Below, piece by piece: positions 7,476-19,395 of a DNA stretch of 47,237 bases. Both the position numbers and the translations under genes were made by a program. This stretch comes from Alishewanella longhuensis (GTDB lineage: Bacteria; Pseudomonadota; Gammaproteobacteria; Enterobacterales; Alteromonadaceae). Where the stretch lies: contig NZ_BNAO01000007.1 in NCBI RefSeq assembly GCF_014653435.1, positions 45,270 to 92,506 on the forward strand. The letters run 5' to 3'. How positions within the stretch are numbered: the first letter of the stretch is position 1; the number at the start of each line of letters is the position of its first letter. Under the pieces are notes generated by a model. The model had not been told where the DNA came from. It made no database searches and worked only from the letters and a program-made list of their open reading frames with translations.

Positions 7476-8927
7476 TTAAGGACGACCAAAGATACTAAAA
7501 AGTTCGGCATTTAACCATAAATGACAGATCACACTGGCGGCATACCCTAACAAAATAACCGGTGCCCACTTTAAATGCCCGACAAAGGTGTAGTAACCAC
7601 GTGCCTGCCCCATTAAAGCGACACCCGCCGCAGATCCTATCGACAATAAACTACCACCAACGCCCGCAGTTAAAGTAATAAGCAACCAGTGACCATGTGA
7701 CATTTCCGGATTCATCGTAAGTACCGCAAACATCACCGGAATGTTGTCCACTACTGCCGACATTAACCCTAAAACCACGTTGGCGGCAGTCGGGTTCCAA
7801 TTGGTATAAAGTGCGGTGGATAACAATTCCAGGTAACCAATAAATCCTAAACCACCAACACAAACCACTACCCCATAGAAAAACAATAAGGTATCCCATT
7901 CTGCCCGAGCTACCCGGCTAAACACATCAAAGGGTACCACCTGGCCCAAGGCACGGATCCGCTCCATATCGCCTTCACGCTCAGCAATCGCTTTTTTTCG
8001 TGCCAGCGAACCGGGCAAGGTTTTGCGTAGAAAGAAACCAAAAAACTGTAAGTAGCCAAGGCCGGTCATCATACCTAAAACCGGTGGCAACCCTAGGTAC
8101 GAATGGAAAGCGACAGCAGTGGCGATAGTGAGTAAAAACAAAGTAAGAATACGTAAAGCCCCACGCTTTAATTCGACTTCCTCAGAAAAACCACCGGGCG
8201 AACGCTTCTCTACAAACAGGCTCATAATCAACGCTGGTACTAAAAAGTTCACTACAGCTGGGATAAAGAGGGTAAAAAATTCATTAAAGCTAATAATGCC
8301 TGCCTGCCAGACCATTAATGTGGTGATGTCGCCAAAAGGAATAAAGGCGCCCCCCGCATTGGCAGCTACTACAATATTGACGCAGGTAAGGTTTATAAAC
8401 CTTTTATCCCCTTCCGCTACTTTCATGACAACAGCACACATCAACATGGCAGTAGTCATATTATTAGCAAACGAAGAGATAACAAAGGCTAAAACCCCGC
8501 TAATCCAGAACAGGCTGCGATAGCTGAACCCTGAGCGAATTAACCAAGCGCGCAGCGCATCGAACAGTCGTCGTTCTTCCAGGGCATTGATATAAGTCAT
8601 CGCCACCAACAGGAATAGCATTAACTCCGAAAACTCGAGTAGTGTATGCCGAAACGCCGACTCTGCCGCTTCCGGCATCCCTGCTTGCATGTAGCGCCAG
8701 CCAATAAGAGCCCAGATAATACCGGCAGCCACCAATACCGGTTTAGATTTACGTAAATGAATCTTTTCTTCAGCCATAACTAGCATATACGCTAAAACAA
8801 ATAAGCCTAACGCAATTAGACCTATGGGGCTTAGCGTTAAATTAATTGGGCCGGAGGCAGCAAAGGCCGTAGCAGGAATACATGCCACGGAAATCAGTAA
8901 TACCGCGAAAGTTCTGAAATTAAACAT
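7476..8927 (-). CDS. nhaD: Na+/H+ antiporter NhaD
   Basis: A 483-residue inner-membrane protein with an N-terminal signal-like segment and about 12 to 13 hydrophobic spans. Sequence features match the NhaD family of the ion-transporter superfamily: SSFANNMTTAMLM near residue 152, NIVVAANAGGAFIPFGDITTLMVW near residue 185, and the second repeat AVVDNIPVMFAVL near residue 390 with SIGSAAGVALMG near residue 435. NhaD exports Na+ or Li+ in exchange for protons at alkaline pH and is typical of marine and haloalkaliphilic gammaproteobacteria. The upstream leader contains two hairpins that may regulate it. The 180-bp gap to the stress-protein gene suggests a separate transcript. Confidence 0.93.
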   Translation of the reverse strand: MFNFRTFAVLLISVACIPATAFAASGPINLTLSPIGLIALGLFVLAYMLVMAEEKIHLRKSKPVLVAAGIIWALIGWRYMQAGMPEAAESAFRHTLLEFSELMLFLLVAMTYINALEERRLFDALRAWLIRSGFSYRSLFWISGVLAFVISSFANNMTTAMLMCAVVMKVAEGDKRFINLTCVNIVVAANAGGAFIPFGDITTLMVWQAGIISFNEFFTLFIPAVVNFLVPALIMSLFVEKRSPGGFSEEVELKRGALRILTLFLLTIATAVAFHSYLGLPPVLGMMTGLGYLQFFGFFLRKTLPGSLARKKAIAEREGDMERIRALGQVVPFDVFSRVARAEWDTLLFFYGVVVCVGGLGFIGYLELLSTALYTNWNPTAANVVLGLMSAVVDNIPVMFAVLTMNPEMSHGHWLLITLTAGVGGSLLSIGSAAGVALMGQARGYYTFVGHLKWAPVILLGYAASVICHLWLNAELFSIFGRP

Positions 8928-8949
8928 GATGGCTTCTGTAACGTTATTA

Positions 8950-8995
8950 AGCAGGAGGAGGGTCTCTGCCTACCCCAGTGCAATAAGTGCACGGT
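8950..8995 (-). promoter_or_regulatory. Structured 5' leader of nhaD (possible cation-responsive element)
   Basis: On the minus strand the leader has a hairpin with a perfect 5-bp stem and a 5-base loop (8978-8992), followed two bases later by a second hairpin (8960-8975) and then a pyrimidine-rich CCTCCTCC run. The run is complementary to a purine-rich ribosome site, so it could control access to one, but the visible nhaD ribosome site is a weak AGAAG. Na+ and Li+ riboswitches are known upstream of antiporter genes. I cannot match this leader to a consensus by eye, so the riboswitch idea is inference. Confidence 0.35.
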
Positions 8996-9113
8996 GGCGA
9001 CATTGAGGGCATATGATACGCCCTTTTCTCTAACAATACAGGCCTAAATCTGTATTACTGGCTACCTTAGCCCTAGCATTTAGTCTAATAAAACGGCAAA
9101 CAGCGTAGGATAG

Positions 9114-9986
9114 TTAGCGCAGCACCAATAAAGCACATTTTGCATTGCGGATCATGGCCGTCGTAGTGCTGCCCAAAATAAACTGACGGATGCGAGAATG
9201 GCCGTAAGCGCCCATAATCATTAAGTCGATATGATGCTCTTGCTGATATTGGTTCAAAACGTTTTCTGGCTCACCAGCGATGATGGCAGTTTGAGTGGTA
9301 AAGCCCGCCGCAGCCAACTGCTCTGCAGCAGCATCCAGCTTGACTTGGCTGTCTTCAGCACGTCCCGTTGCTAACACGATATGCACCAATAACCCGCGGC
9401 ATAGTGGGCTGGCAGCAAGCATCGCCAAACTTTTTTGCGCAGTGGCACTACCATCGAAAGCCAGCATAATTCGCAGTGGAGCCTTAAAGCGTTGCTGTGT
9501 TAATAACACCGGTTTATCTAAAGTACGAAGCAATTGCTCAACATGTAAGCCTAACTGACCATGCTCTTCAGCACTGCTGGCACCTCGCTTGCCTATCACT
9601 AATAAACGTAAGTCTGGCGCCAAACTTTTTAACGAATTTAACAAGGTATCAGGTCGCAGTATTTCTGCAACGGCACTAAGACCCGCTTGCTCGGCTCTCG
9701 CTCTGGCAGCAGCTAATATAAACCGTCCCCGCTCCAGCGCTAGGGTGCTCTGCTTTTCATCCAACTCGGCTAACTGTTGTAATAAAACTTCCTGTGAGCC
9801 CAAACCTAAGCTACCGCTTAAATCTGGGGTTTGGGTATGCTGAGCCTTATCAATGGCATGCAGTAAGGTCAGCGACGTCTGTAATTGAATCGCTGCCCAC
9901 ACCGCGTAATCACATACGGCTTCGGCATAAGGTGAAGCATCAATGCAGGCAACAACCTTAGCCTCTGTATTTAGCGCTGTCATCAT
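9114..9986 (-). CDS. Tandem universal stress protein (UspE-like)
   Basis: A 290-residue cytoplasmic protein made of two Usp domains. The first (about residues 8-145) begins VVACIDASPYAEAVCDYA and ends LRLLVIGKRGASSAEEHG. The second (about 165-290) begins LRIMLAFDGSATAQKSL and ends DLMIMGAYGHSRIRQFILGSTTTAMIRNAKCALLVLR. The second carries the G-x2-G-x9-G-(S/T) ATP-binding motif (GAYGHSRIRQFILGST), so it may bind ATP; the first is degenerate. It lies 19 bp downstream of the ybeL-like gene on the same strand and is probably co-transcribed. General stress survival is the family role. Confidence 0.88.
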   Translation of the reverse strand: MMTALNTEAKVVACIDASPYAEAVCDYAVWAAIQLQTSLTLLHAIDKAQHTQTPDLSGSLGLGSQEVLLQQLAELDEKQSTLALERGRFILAAARARAEQAGLSAVAEILRPDTLLNSLKSLAPDLRLLVIGKRGASSAEEHGQLGLHVEQLLRTLDKPVLLTQQRFKAPLRIMLAFDGSATAQKSLAMLAASPLCRGLLVHIVLATGRAEDSQVKLDAAAEQLAAAGFTTQTAIIAGEPENVLNQYQQEHHIDLMIMGAYGHSRIRQFILGSTTTAMIRNAKCALLVLR

Positions 9987-10005
9987 TTACTACCTTATAC
10001 TGCGT

Positions 10006-10470
10006 TCAAACTGGCAAGCCATCCCGGAAAAACTGCACACCACCACAATGGGCACAGCACAGCATCTCTGTAGGATGGGTATAATCGATACTCTGCTGGC
10101 ATTGACTGCAACGGTAGCGCCCCATGCCAACATATTCGCCCTGATAGTAAACGCCCTGATGCTTAAAGTCCTCCATCAGCTCGGCCCACTCGACCTGAGT
10201 TTTATCGGTGATCTGACTCAGCTGCTGCCAAAGCTCCTCGGTCCACATCGACGGTTGCTGCTCTTCATCATGCGCTTCTGCAAACTGTCGCTTCAGGGTT
10301 TCTACAAATAATTGGCTTTCGTAGGCACTTAATTCTTTGCCTGCTTTTAAATAGGCTTTAAAGGTATCAGCAAACTCCAGCATATTTTGTAGCTGCTGTT
10401 GACTGGCCTGATTGAGCGTCTCGGTGAGCTCAGTGAGCCATTGTTGGTACTTTTGTTTAAATTCAGCCAT
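10006..10470 (-). CDS. ybeL: YbeL-family zinc-ribbon protein (DUF1451)
   Basis: A 154-residue protein: a helical, glutamine- and glutamate-rich N-terminal two-thirds that may form a coiled coil, followed by a C-terminal zinc ribbon with CSQC near residue 121 and CAHC near residue 138. This is the layout of E. coli YbeL (DUF1451). In E. coli the gene also sits divergently next to leuS, so synteny supports the call. Function is unknown. It seems to be the first gene of a two-gene minus-strand transcript with the Usp gene. The upstream gap to leuS holds a palindromic repeat. Confidence 0.85.
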   Translation of the reverse strand: MAEFKQKYQQWLTELTETLNQASQQQLQNMLEFADTFKAYLKAGKELSAYESQLFVETLKRQFAEAHDEEQQPSMWTEELWQQLSQITDKTQVEWAELMEDFKHQGVYYQGEYVGMGRYRCSQCQQSIDYTHPTEMLCCAHCGGVQFFRDGLPV

Positions 10471-10633
10471 CTCATACTCCGGTTAGCAAATGAAAACAAA
10501 GGACATAGCGCCTGGGGCGTGTTAAAACAAGTATAGACCAAGCACTGCTTATTGTTGTCAAAACCCGCCTAAGGTATGCTATAGCGAATTTTTGCCTGTG
10601 CTTTGCTTTAGCGCAAACTTACAGGCCCGCACC

Positions 10634-10790
10634 ATACCCAAAATCATTGAAGATGCAGGTAGGCGGCAAGTGAACGAACGGGGGCGCCCGTGCGACCCAT
10701 GAGCATAGGAATACTATGTGATTGGGTCGGACTGGCGTTCCAGTGAGCGAGCGCAGCCAACACCGCTGCAGCTTCAAGGATAACGGGTAT
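10634..10790. repeat. Intergenic palindromic repeat element (about 157 bp)
   Basis: The ends form a 25-base imperfect inverted repeat: 10634-10658 (ATACCC...GATGCAG) pairs with 10766-10790 (CTGCAGCTTC...GGGTAT). The interior can fold into further hairpins, including a GACCCA/TGGGTC stem around 10696-10730. It encodes nothing. Palindromic ends, GC-rich interior and placement between divergent genes are typical of dispersed MITE- or ERIC-like repeats. It fills most of the 342-bp ybeL-leuS gap, which otherwise holds only the leuS and ybeL promoter regions. Confidence 0.65.
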
Positions 10791-10812
10791 AAGACTTTTC
10801 TGGAAGACGTAA

Positions 10813-13398
<2,586 letters not shown>

Positions 13399-13399
13399 G

Positions 13400-13891
13400 A
13401 TGGCGGCCCGTTTTCCTCTGGTCAGGCTAGCGTTACTCTGGCTAGCTGCCAGCCTGTTAACGGGCTGCGGCTTTCATCTGCGCGGTAACTTACCGCTCAG
13501 TCAGTATCCGGCTATTTACGTGCAGAGCGAGGCACATTCCGAGCTTGCCACACTACTAAAGCAACGTTTTTTGCAAAACAAAGTTGAGCTGATTAGTAGC
13601 TATCAAGCCGACAAGCCCGCACTGACACTAGTACGTGATACGCTGGAGCGGCGTACCTTATCGCTATTTGCGAATGGCCAGGTTGCTGAGTACGAACTGA
13701 TTTATAAAGTTGAGTATCTGATCCAGTTAGTTGGACAGGAACCTCAGCGCTATCAGTTTGAGCTCTACCGTGATTATCAAGATGATCCCAATCAGGCGCT
13801 TGCTAAGGCTCAGGAATTAGAGCTGCTATTAAGCGAATTACGCCAACAAGCCGCTAACCGCATTATTCGCCAGTTGGCGCGTTTGGGCTAA
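13400..13891 (+). CDS. lptE: LPS-assembly lipoprotein LptE
   Basis: A 163-residue outer-membrane lipoprotein. The start at ATG 13400, one base after the leuS stop, gives a proper lipoprotein signal (MAARFPLVRLALLWLA...) with lipobox LLTGC; longer upstream frames overlap leuS and would bury the signal. The mature start CGFHLRG is the classic LptE signature. LptE plugs the LptD barrel and helps insert lipopolysaccharide in the outer leaflet. The C-terminus overlaps the holA start by one base, consistent with translational coupling. Confidence 0.93.
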   Translation: MAARFPLVRLALLWLAASLLTGCGFHLRGNLPLSQYPAIYVQSEAHSELATLLKQRFLQNKVELISSYQADKPALTLVRDTLERRTLSLFANGQVAEYELIYKVEYLIQLVGQEPQRYQFELYRDYQDDPNQALAKAQELELLLSELRQQAANRIIRQLARLG

Positions 13892-14931
13892 TGCAAAAGC
13901 TGTATGCCAATCAATTAGCTGCGCAACTAACACAGGGTCTTGCACCCTGTTACCTGGTTTTTGGCGAAGAGCCACTGCAAAAATTTGAAGCGGTTGAGGA
14001 AATCCGCCTTGCTGCCAAACAGCAAGGTTTTCTGGAGCGCATCAGTTTTAGCGCCGATGCGCAATTTGACTGGCAGGCACTACAAAATGAGCTAAGCGCC
14101 ATGTCGTTGTTTGCAGAGCGGCGTTTAATTGAACTGGAATTGGTGCCCGCCAAAGCCCCAGCAGGTATGAATGAACAATTAAAGCTGCTCGTCAATCAGC
14201 TACATAACGATATTGTACTGGTGATTCATGGTAGTCGCAGTCATAGCGAAGTGAGCAAGCTAGCTTGGTTTAAACAGCTGCAAGCTCAGGCGGTACAAAT
14301 CCCTATTTATCCTCTGGATGAACGGCAACAACGGCAATGGCTGCAACAACGAGCCCAACAGCTAAAAGTACAACTCACCTCAGATGCCGTGCAATTATTG
14401 CAACAACACTGTGCCGGCAACTTACTAGCAGCAAGACAAGAACTGGAAAAGCTGGCCCTAACACATCCAACCGAGCGGGTGGATGCAGAGCTCTTTAGTC
14501 GCTTTCTCGCTGATCATTCCAGCTATAATGTGTTCCAGCTGATCGATGCAGTACTTATCGGTGATAGTGCCGAAGCAATGCATCGGCTAAAACGCTTGCT
14601 AGAGCAAGATACCGAACCGGTAATGATTGCCTGGCAATTGCAAAAAGAATTACTACAATTGCGCCAGTTAAGCTTAGCCGCACAAAACGGTAATTTAAAT
14701 GAACAATTTAAACAGCTGGCGATTTGGCCTAAGCGTCAGCCACTCTACCAACAAGCCATTAAACGCCTAACAGTGCGCTGGCTCGATTATGTGCTGCAAG
14801 AGCTAGCAGCCTTTGACCGACACTATAAAGCAGGTCAGTTAAGCGATCCGTTATTGGCATTGGCGCATCTGGTGACACTATTTTGTCACCCGTTAGCCCG
14901 CACTTTTTCGTTACAGCAGGCTTATGACTAA
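13891..14931 (+). CDS. holA: DNA polymerase III delta subunit
   Basis: A 346-residue AAA+-like clamp-loader subunit, close to the 343 residues of E. coli HolA. The N-terminal segment CYLVFGEEPLQKFEAVEEIR near residue 20 matches the delta start, and the domain keeps no functional Walker A, as expected. The middle CAGNLLAARQELEKLAL near residue 170 is also a family landmark. Delta opens the beta sliding clamp and joins it to the gamma/tau complex. Its start overlaps lptE and its end overlaps nadD by eight bases. Confidence 0.95.
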   Translation: MQKLYANQLAAQLTQGLAPCYLVFGEEPLQKFEAVEEIRLAAKQQGFLERISFSADAQFDWQALQNELSAMSLFAERRLIELELVPAKAPAGMNEQLKLLVNQLHNDIVLVIHGSRSHSEVSKLAWFKQLQAQAVQIPIYPLDERQQRQWLQQRAQQLKVQLTSDAVQLLQQHCAGNLLAARQELEKLALTHPTERVDAELFSRFLADHSSYNVFQLIDAVLIGDSAEAMHRLKRLLEQDTEPVMIAWQLQKELLQLRQLSLAAQNGNLNEQFKQLAIWPKRQPLYQQAIKRLTVRWLDYVLQELAAFDRHYKAGQLSDPLLALAHLVTLFCHPLARTFSLQQAYD

Positions 14932-15559
14932 CACGCTTATCGGTATTTTTGGCGGTACCTTCGATCCCATTCATAAGGGGCATTTGGCCTGCGCACGTTA
15001 TGTGCTGGAGCATTGCCAACTGAACAGTGTTCGTTTAATGCCTTGCCATTTACCGCCACACCGGGCCACACCAGGCGTGAGTAGCGCAGAGCGTGCAAAA
15101 ATGGTGCAGCTGGCTATCGCGGGTGAACCAAAAATGCAGTTGGAGTCGCTGGAGCTTAATCGTCAGGCTCCCTCATACACGGTTGACAGTTTACTCACGC
15201 TAAAACAACAGCATCCTAGGCAACCACTGGCCTTTATTATTGGTATGGACTCGTTGCAGTACTTTAAAAAGTGGCATCGATGGCAAGATATTTTGCAATT
15301 AGCGCATCTGATTGTTTGCCGTCGCCCAGGCTACTCAGCCGAACAAGGCGATGCCCCAGCATTGCTAAAGGAATATAGCGGTAACTTGCAGCAGTTAACT
15401 ACGCAAGAGGCTGGCGTGATCCTGCTGCTAAATAACCCTGACTTTGCCGAAAGTGCTACCTTTGTTAGGCAACAGCTGCCGTTAAATACTGAGATACAAG
15501 CGATGTTAACTCCAGCAGTGATGCAATATATCCGCCAGCAACGACTCTATGGTTGCTAA
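14924..15559 (+). CDS. nadD: Nicotinate-nucleotide adenylyltransferase
   Basis: A 211-residue nucleotidyltransferase with the GGTFDPIHKGHL motif at residues 10-21, which contains the T/HxGH adenylyl-transfer site. A second motif, GMDSLQYFKKWHRWQ near residue 106, is typical of NadD. It makes deamido-NAD from nicotinate mononucleotide and ATP in NAD synthesis. It overlaps the end of holA. The next gene, rsfS, follows after 52 bp, which contains GAGG before its GTG start. Confidence 0.96.
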   Translation: MTNTLIGIFGGTFDPIHKGHLACARYVLEHCQLNSVRLMPCHLPPHRATPGVSSAERAKMVQLAIAGEPKMQLESLELNRQAPSYTVDSLLTLKQQHPRQPLAFIIGMDSLQYFKKWHRWQDILQLAHLIVCRRPGYSAEQGDAPALLKEYSGNLQQLTTQEAGVILLLNNPDFAESATFVRQQLPLNTEIQAMLTPAVMQYIRQQRLYGC

Positions 15560-15611
15560 TGCCCAAACTGTGGTAAAATACGGCGCTTAAAATCGCCACT
15601 GAGGATTAAAG

Positions 15612-15932
15612 GTGCAAACTAACGAACTGGTCGCTTTTGTAACAGACAAAATCGACGACATGAAAGCCCGTGATATCGTGACACTGGATGTACGGGGTAA
15701 ATCGAGCGTAACCAATTTTATGGTGATTTGCTCGGGAACTTCTAACCGTCATACCAAGTCTATTGCCGGGTATCTGGCAACAGAAATTAAGAAAGTCGGT
15801 GTACAGCCATTAGGCATTGAAGGTGAAGCATCCGGTGAATGGGTGTTACTGGATCTGGGTGATGTGGTCGTGCATGTGATGTTGGATGAAAGCCGGAATT
15901 TTTATCAGTTGGAAAAACTCTGGGGCGGTTAA
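15612..15932 (+). CDS. rsfS: Ribosome silencing factor RsfS
   Basis: A 106-residue protein of the RsfS/YbeB family. The conserved segments [27 protein letters not shown] (N-terminal half), [20 protein letters not shown] and the end YQLEKLWGG are all present. It binds ribosomal protein L14 and blocks subunit joining under starvation. The start is a GTG at 15612 preceded by GAGG. It is followed six bases later by rlmH, as in many bacteria. Confidence 0.96.
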   Translation: MQTNELVAFVTDKIDDMKARDIVTLDVRGKSSVTNFMVICSGTSNRHTKSIAGYLATEIKKVGVQPLGIEGEASGEWVLLDLGDVVVHVMLDESRNFYQLEKLWGG

Positions 15933-15938
15933 GCAGTT

Positions 15939-16409
15939 ATGAAGTTAATCCTGATTGCCGTAGGTACCAAAATGCCTGCCTGGGTACACACTGGCTTTGA
16001 GGAATATGCCCGCCGCTTTCCGCGCGATTTGCCATTTGAGTTAATCGAAATAGCAGCGGGTAAACGCGGCAAAAATGCTGACATTAAGCGCATTCTGGAG
16101 CTAGAAGGTGAAAAAATGCTGGCAGCTGTACCCAAGGGTAGCCGTATTATCACCTTAGAAGTGACAGGGGCTAATTGGAGCAGCCCACAACTTGCCGGTA
16201 AGCTACAAGAATGGCAACACGATGGCAGAGATGTCTGCTTCCTGGTCGGTGGCCCTGAAGGATTAGCACCGGCGTGCATCCATGCCAGTGAGGCCAAATG
16301 GTCACTCTCCGCACTCACTATGCCACATCCTATGGTGCGGGTTGTGTTGGCAGAGGCCTTATATCGGGCCTGGAGTATTAGTACTAACCACCCCTACCAT
16401 CGCGAGTAA
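15939..16409 (+). CDS. rlmH: 23S rRNA pseudouridine-1915 N3-methyltransferase RlmH
   Basis: A 156-residue SPOUT methyltransferase, one residue longer than E. coli RlmH. The knot-forming motifs [13 protein letters not shown] near residue 101 and [25 protein letters not shown] near residue 127 are clear. It methylates pseudouridine 1915 of 23S rRNA on assembled 70S ribosomes. It ends two bases before mrdA, so the ribosome-maturation pair is joined to the cell-elongation genes. Confidence 0.97.
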   Translation: MKLILIAVGTKMPAWVHTGFEEYARRFPRDLPFELIEIAAGKRGKNADIKRILELEGEKMLAAVPKGSRIITLEVTGANWSSPQLAGKLQEWQHDGRDVCFLVGGPEGLAPACIHASEAKWSLSALTMPHPMVRVVLAEALYRAWSISTNHPYHRE

Positions 16410-16411
16410 GC

Positions 16412-18280
16412 ATGTTAAAAAAGCGCGTTGCCATGCAGGATGTAGCAGCAGAAACCCGGTTATTTAACCATCGGGCGCTGTTTGCTATGGTCTTCGTGGT
16501 CCTGATGTTTGGGGTGATCATCGCCAATATGTATCACCTGCAGGTCACCTCCTATCAGGTTTATCAAACCCGCTCTGAAGGTAATCGTATCAAAGTGGTG
16601 CCCTTGGCACCAAACCGCGGTTTAATCACTGATCGCAACGGTATTTTGCTGGCAGATAACCGCCCTGTCTTCTCTTTGGAACTGGTGCCAGAGCAAATTG
16701 ATGATATGGCAGCGACTTTATCCGAGCTAGCCGAGCTTATTGAGATCAGCGAAGAGCAACAAAGCAACTTTTTAAAAGAAGTCCGCCAACAACGCCGTTT
16801 TAACAGTATTGCCATTAAAGAACAGCTAAATGATGAAGAAGTGGCCATTGTCTCAGTTAATCTACACCGTTTTCCTGGGGTTACCGTTGAAGCCCGCTTA
16901 AGTCGGCATTATCCCTTTGGTAATTTATTCACCCATGCACTAGGTTATATTGGTCGCATCAATACCACCGAATTGGCTCGGCTGGAAGAAAGCGAGCAAC
17001 TGGCCAACTATGCGGCAACCCGCGATATTGGCAAAATTGGTTTGGAACGTTATTACGAAGCCGAATTACATGGCACCATGGGTTATCAGGAAGTAGAGGT
17101 GAATAACCGTGGCCGTTTGATCCGGGTGTTACGCTCAGTACCTGCACATTCTGGTAAAAATATTCGGCTGAATTTAGATGTTGGTTTACAGCTTACCGCC
17201 CAGCAAGTGCTGCTGGAAAAACGTGGCGCCATTGTGGCCATGGACCCGCGTGATGGGGCGGTGCTGGCGTTTTACAGTAACCCGAGTTACGATCCCAATT
17301 TATTCGTGCATGGTATCAGCAGTACTAATTATAACGCCCTGCTTAATTCACCCGATCGGCCGCTGATTAACCGGGTAACCCAAGGTATTTATCCCCCTGC
17401 CTCGACCATTAAACCCCACCTGGCGCTGTTAGGACTGGAAACCAACACCATTACTCCTAGCACCCGTATTTGGGATCCAGGCTTTTTCCAGTTGCCCGGA
17501 GTTGAACATCGCTATCGTGACTGGAAGCGTTGGGGCCATGGTTGGGTCGATGTATACACAGCTATTGTCGAAAGTTGCGATACCTTTTTTTATGATATGG
17601 GTGTAAAACTGGGTATAGACCGCATCTCTGACTATATGCAAAGCATGGGCTTTGGTGAGAAAAGTGGCATAGATATTTTGGAAGAGTCTAATACCAATAT
17701 GCCATCCCGCGGCTGGAAACGCGCCCGGCACAATCAACCCTGGTATCATGGTGATACCGTAGCAGTAAGTATCGGCCAAGGCTATTGGACAGTGACGCCT
17801 TTGCAGCTTTTGGTGTCTACTGCAGTATTATTAAATAATGGGATGCAGCCTACGCCGCATATTGCCAAAGAGCTCACTGATGATCTGGGTACCGATAGTG
17901 TTAGCACCAGTTTGAAAAGTAGTACGCCCGTGGTGAATCCCCGTAACTGGCAGGTAATACGTGATGCCATGCTACAAACCGTTAATACCCAAAAAGGCAC
18001 CGCCTTTAACGCCTTCCGCGGCGCCAACTATACCTCTGCTGGTAAAACAGGTACGGCACAGGTGGTTAGTATTGCTCAAGATGCCAAGTACGATGCCAAT
18101 GCGCTGGACGAGCGCCTGCGAGACAATGCCATGTATATTGGCTACGCACCAGCAGATTCACCTACTATTGTGATCGCCGTTACCGTAGAAAACACCGGTG
18201 GTGGTGGTAGCACTGCCGCCCCTATTGCCCGCCAAATGCTCGATTACTATTTTAGCGCCGGAGTAAATAACGATGAATGA
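16412..18280 (+). CDS. mrdA: Penicillin-binding protein 2 (elongasome transpeptidase)
   Basis: A 622-residue class B penicillin-binding protein. One membrane anchor lies near residues 22-42. The non-penicillin-binding pedestal begins APNRGLITDRNG near residue 66. The catalytic serine is S331 in STIK (331-334), and the KTGTAQ box is near residue 545. With RodA it cross-links lateral-wall peptidoglycan and is the target of mecillinam. It overlaps mrdB by eight bases, reflecting the obligate partnership. The length is close to E. coli PBP2 (633). Confidence 0.97.
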   Translation: MLKKRVAMQDVAAETRLFNHRALFAMVFVVLMFGVIIANMYHLQVTSYQVYQTRSEGNRIKVVPLAPNRGLITDRNGILLADNRPVFSLELVPEQIDDMAATLSELAELIEISEEQQSNFLKEVRQQRRFNSIAIKEQLNDEEVAIVSVNLHRFPGVTVEARLSRHYPFGNLFTHALGYIGRINTTELARLEESEQLANYAATRDIGKIGLERYYEAELHGTMGYQEVEVNNRGRLIRVLRSVPAHSGKNIRLNLDVGLQLTAQQVLLEKRGAIVAMDPRDGAVLAFYSNPSYDPNLFVHGISSTNYNALLNSPDRPLINRVTQGIYPPASTIKPHLALLGLETNTITPSTRIWDPGFFQLPGVEHRYRDWKRWGHGWVDVYTAIVESCDTFFYDMGVKLGIDRISDYMQSMGFGEKSGIDILEESNTNMPSRGWKRARHNQPWYHGDTVAVSIGQGYWTVTPLQLLVSTAVLLNNGMQPTPHIAKELTDDLGTDSVSTSLKSSTPVVNPRNWQVIRDAMLQTVNTQKGTAFNAFRGANYTSAGKTGTAQVVSIAQDAKYDANALDERLRDNAMYIGYAPADSPTIVIAVTVENTGGGGSTAAPIARQMLDYYFSAGVNNDE

Positions 18281-19394
18281 TAGCCTGGTCAATCCACAGA
18301 GTAGGATCAGCCGACTGGCATTTTTTCATATTGATACGCCGTTATTGCTCGGCTTACTGGCACTGATTGGTTATGGCTTAGTGGTGCTGTATAGCGCTTC
18401 AGGTCAAAGCGAGCGAATGGTTGAAGGCCAACTGGTGCGCTTGGGTATCGCCTTTGCAGTGATGATAGGCTTTGCACAAATTAATCCGCAAACCATACGT
18501 CGTTGGTCATTACCGCTGTTTCTAGTAGGAACAGCCCTACTGATTTGCGTGCTACTGTTCGGACATATCGGTAAAGGCGCACAACGTTGGCTAGATTTGG
18601 GTTTTATGAAGTTTCAGCCGTCTGAAATTATGAAACTGGCAGTACCTATGGCAATTGCCTGGTTTATTGCCTCACACAATTTGCCACCGCGGCTGCATCA
18701 TTTGCTGATCGGTTTTATTATGTGCGCCATTCCTACTTTGCTCATCGCCAAGCAACCAGACTTGGGTACAGCATTACTGATCTCCACTGCCGGTATCTTT
18801 GTGCTTTTTATGGCCGGAATGAGCTGGAAACTCATCGGCTTTATTATTGCGCTGATCTCTGCTTTTGCACCGGTACTTTGGACCTTTTTTATGCATGATT
18901 ATCAGCGGCGGCGCGTGTTAACCTTTCTCAACCCGGAAAGCGACCCGCTTGGTTCTGGCTATCATATTATTCAATCAAAAATTGCCATTGGCTCCGGCGG
19001 TGTTGATGGCAAAGGCTGGCTGCAAGGCACACAGTCACAACTAGAGTTTTTACCCGAACGGCATACCGACTTTATTTTTTCAGTACTGAGTGAAGAGTTT
19101 GGCTTAATCGGTGTGTTGGTTTTACTCGTGATATATTTGTTTATTATTGGCCGGGGCTTGCTAATCGCCGCACGGGCACAGGATAATTACAGCAAGCTGG
19201 TAGCAGGCAGCTTCACCCTGACATTTTTTGTTTACGTCTTTGTGAACATTGGTATGGTGTCTGGGTTGTTACCTGTTGTTGGCGTGCCATTGCCGCTGGT
19301 GAGTTATGGTGGCACTTCTATGGTGACGATGATGGCCGCTTTTGGCATTATAATGTCGGTAAGTACTCATAAACGAAGTTTAGCCAAGACCTGA
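18273..19394 (+). CDS. mrdB: Peptidoglycan glycosyltransferase RodA
   Basis: A 373-residue SEDS-family membrane protein with about ten hydrophobic segments. Typical motifs are KGAQRWLDLGFMKFQPSEIMKL near residue 93, KQPDLGTALL near residue 161, the large periplasmic-loop motif FLPERHTDFIFSVLSEEFG near residue 262 and PLPLVSYGGTSM near residue 340. RodA polymerises lipid II, and PBP2 (the overlapping upstream gene) cross-links the product. It ends one base before rlpA. Confidence 0.97.
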   Translation: MNDSLVNPQSRISRLAFFHIDTPLLLGLLALIGYGLVVLYSASGQSERMVEGQLVRLGIAFAVMIGFAQINPQTIRRWSLPLFLVGTALLICVLLFGHIGKGAQRWLDLGFMKFQPSEIMKLAVPMAIAWFIASHNLPPRLHHLLIGFIMCAIPTLLIAKQPDLGTALLISTAGIFVLFMAGMSWKLIGFIIALISAFAPVLWTFFMHDYQRRRVLTFLNPESDPLGSGYHIIQSKIAIGSGGVDGKGWLQGTQSQLEFLPERHTDFIFSVLSEEFGLIGVLVLLVIYLFIIGRGLLIAARAQDNYSKLVAGSFTLTFFVYVFVNIGMVSGLLPVVGVPLPLVSYGGTSMVTMMAAFGIIMSVSTHKRSLAKT

Positions 19395-19395
19395 T

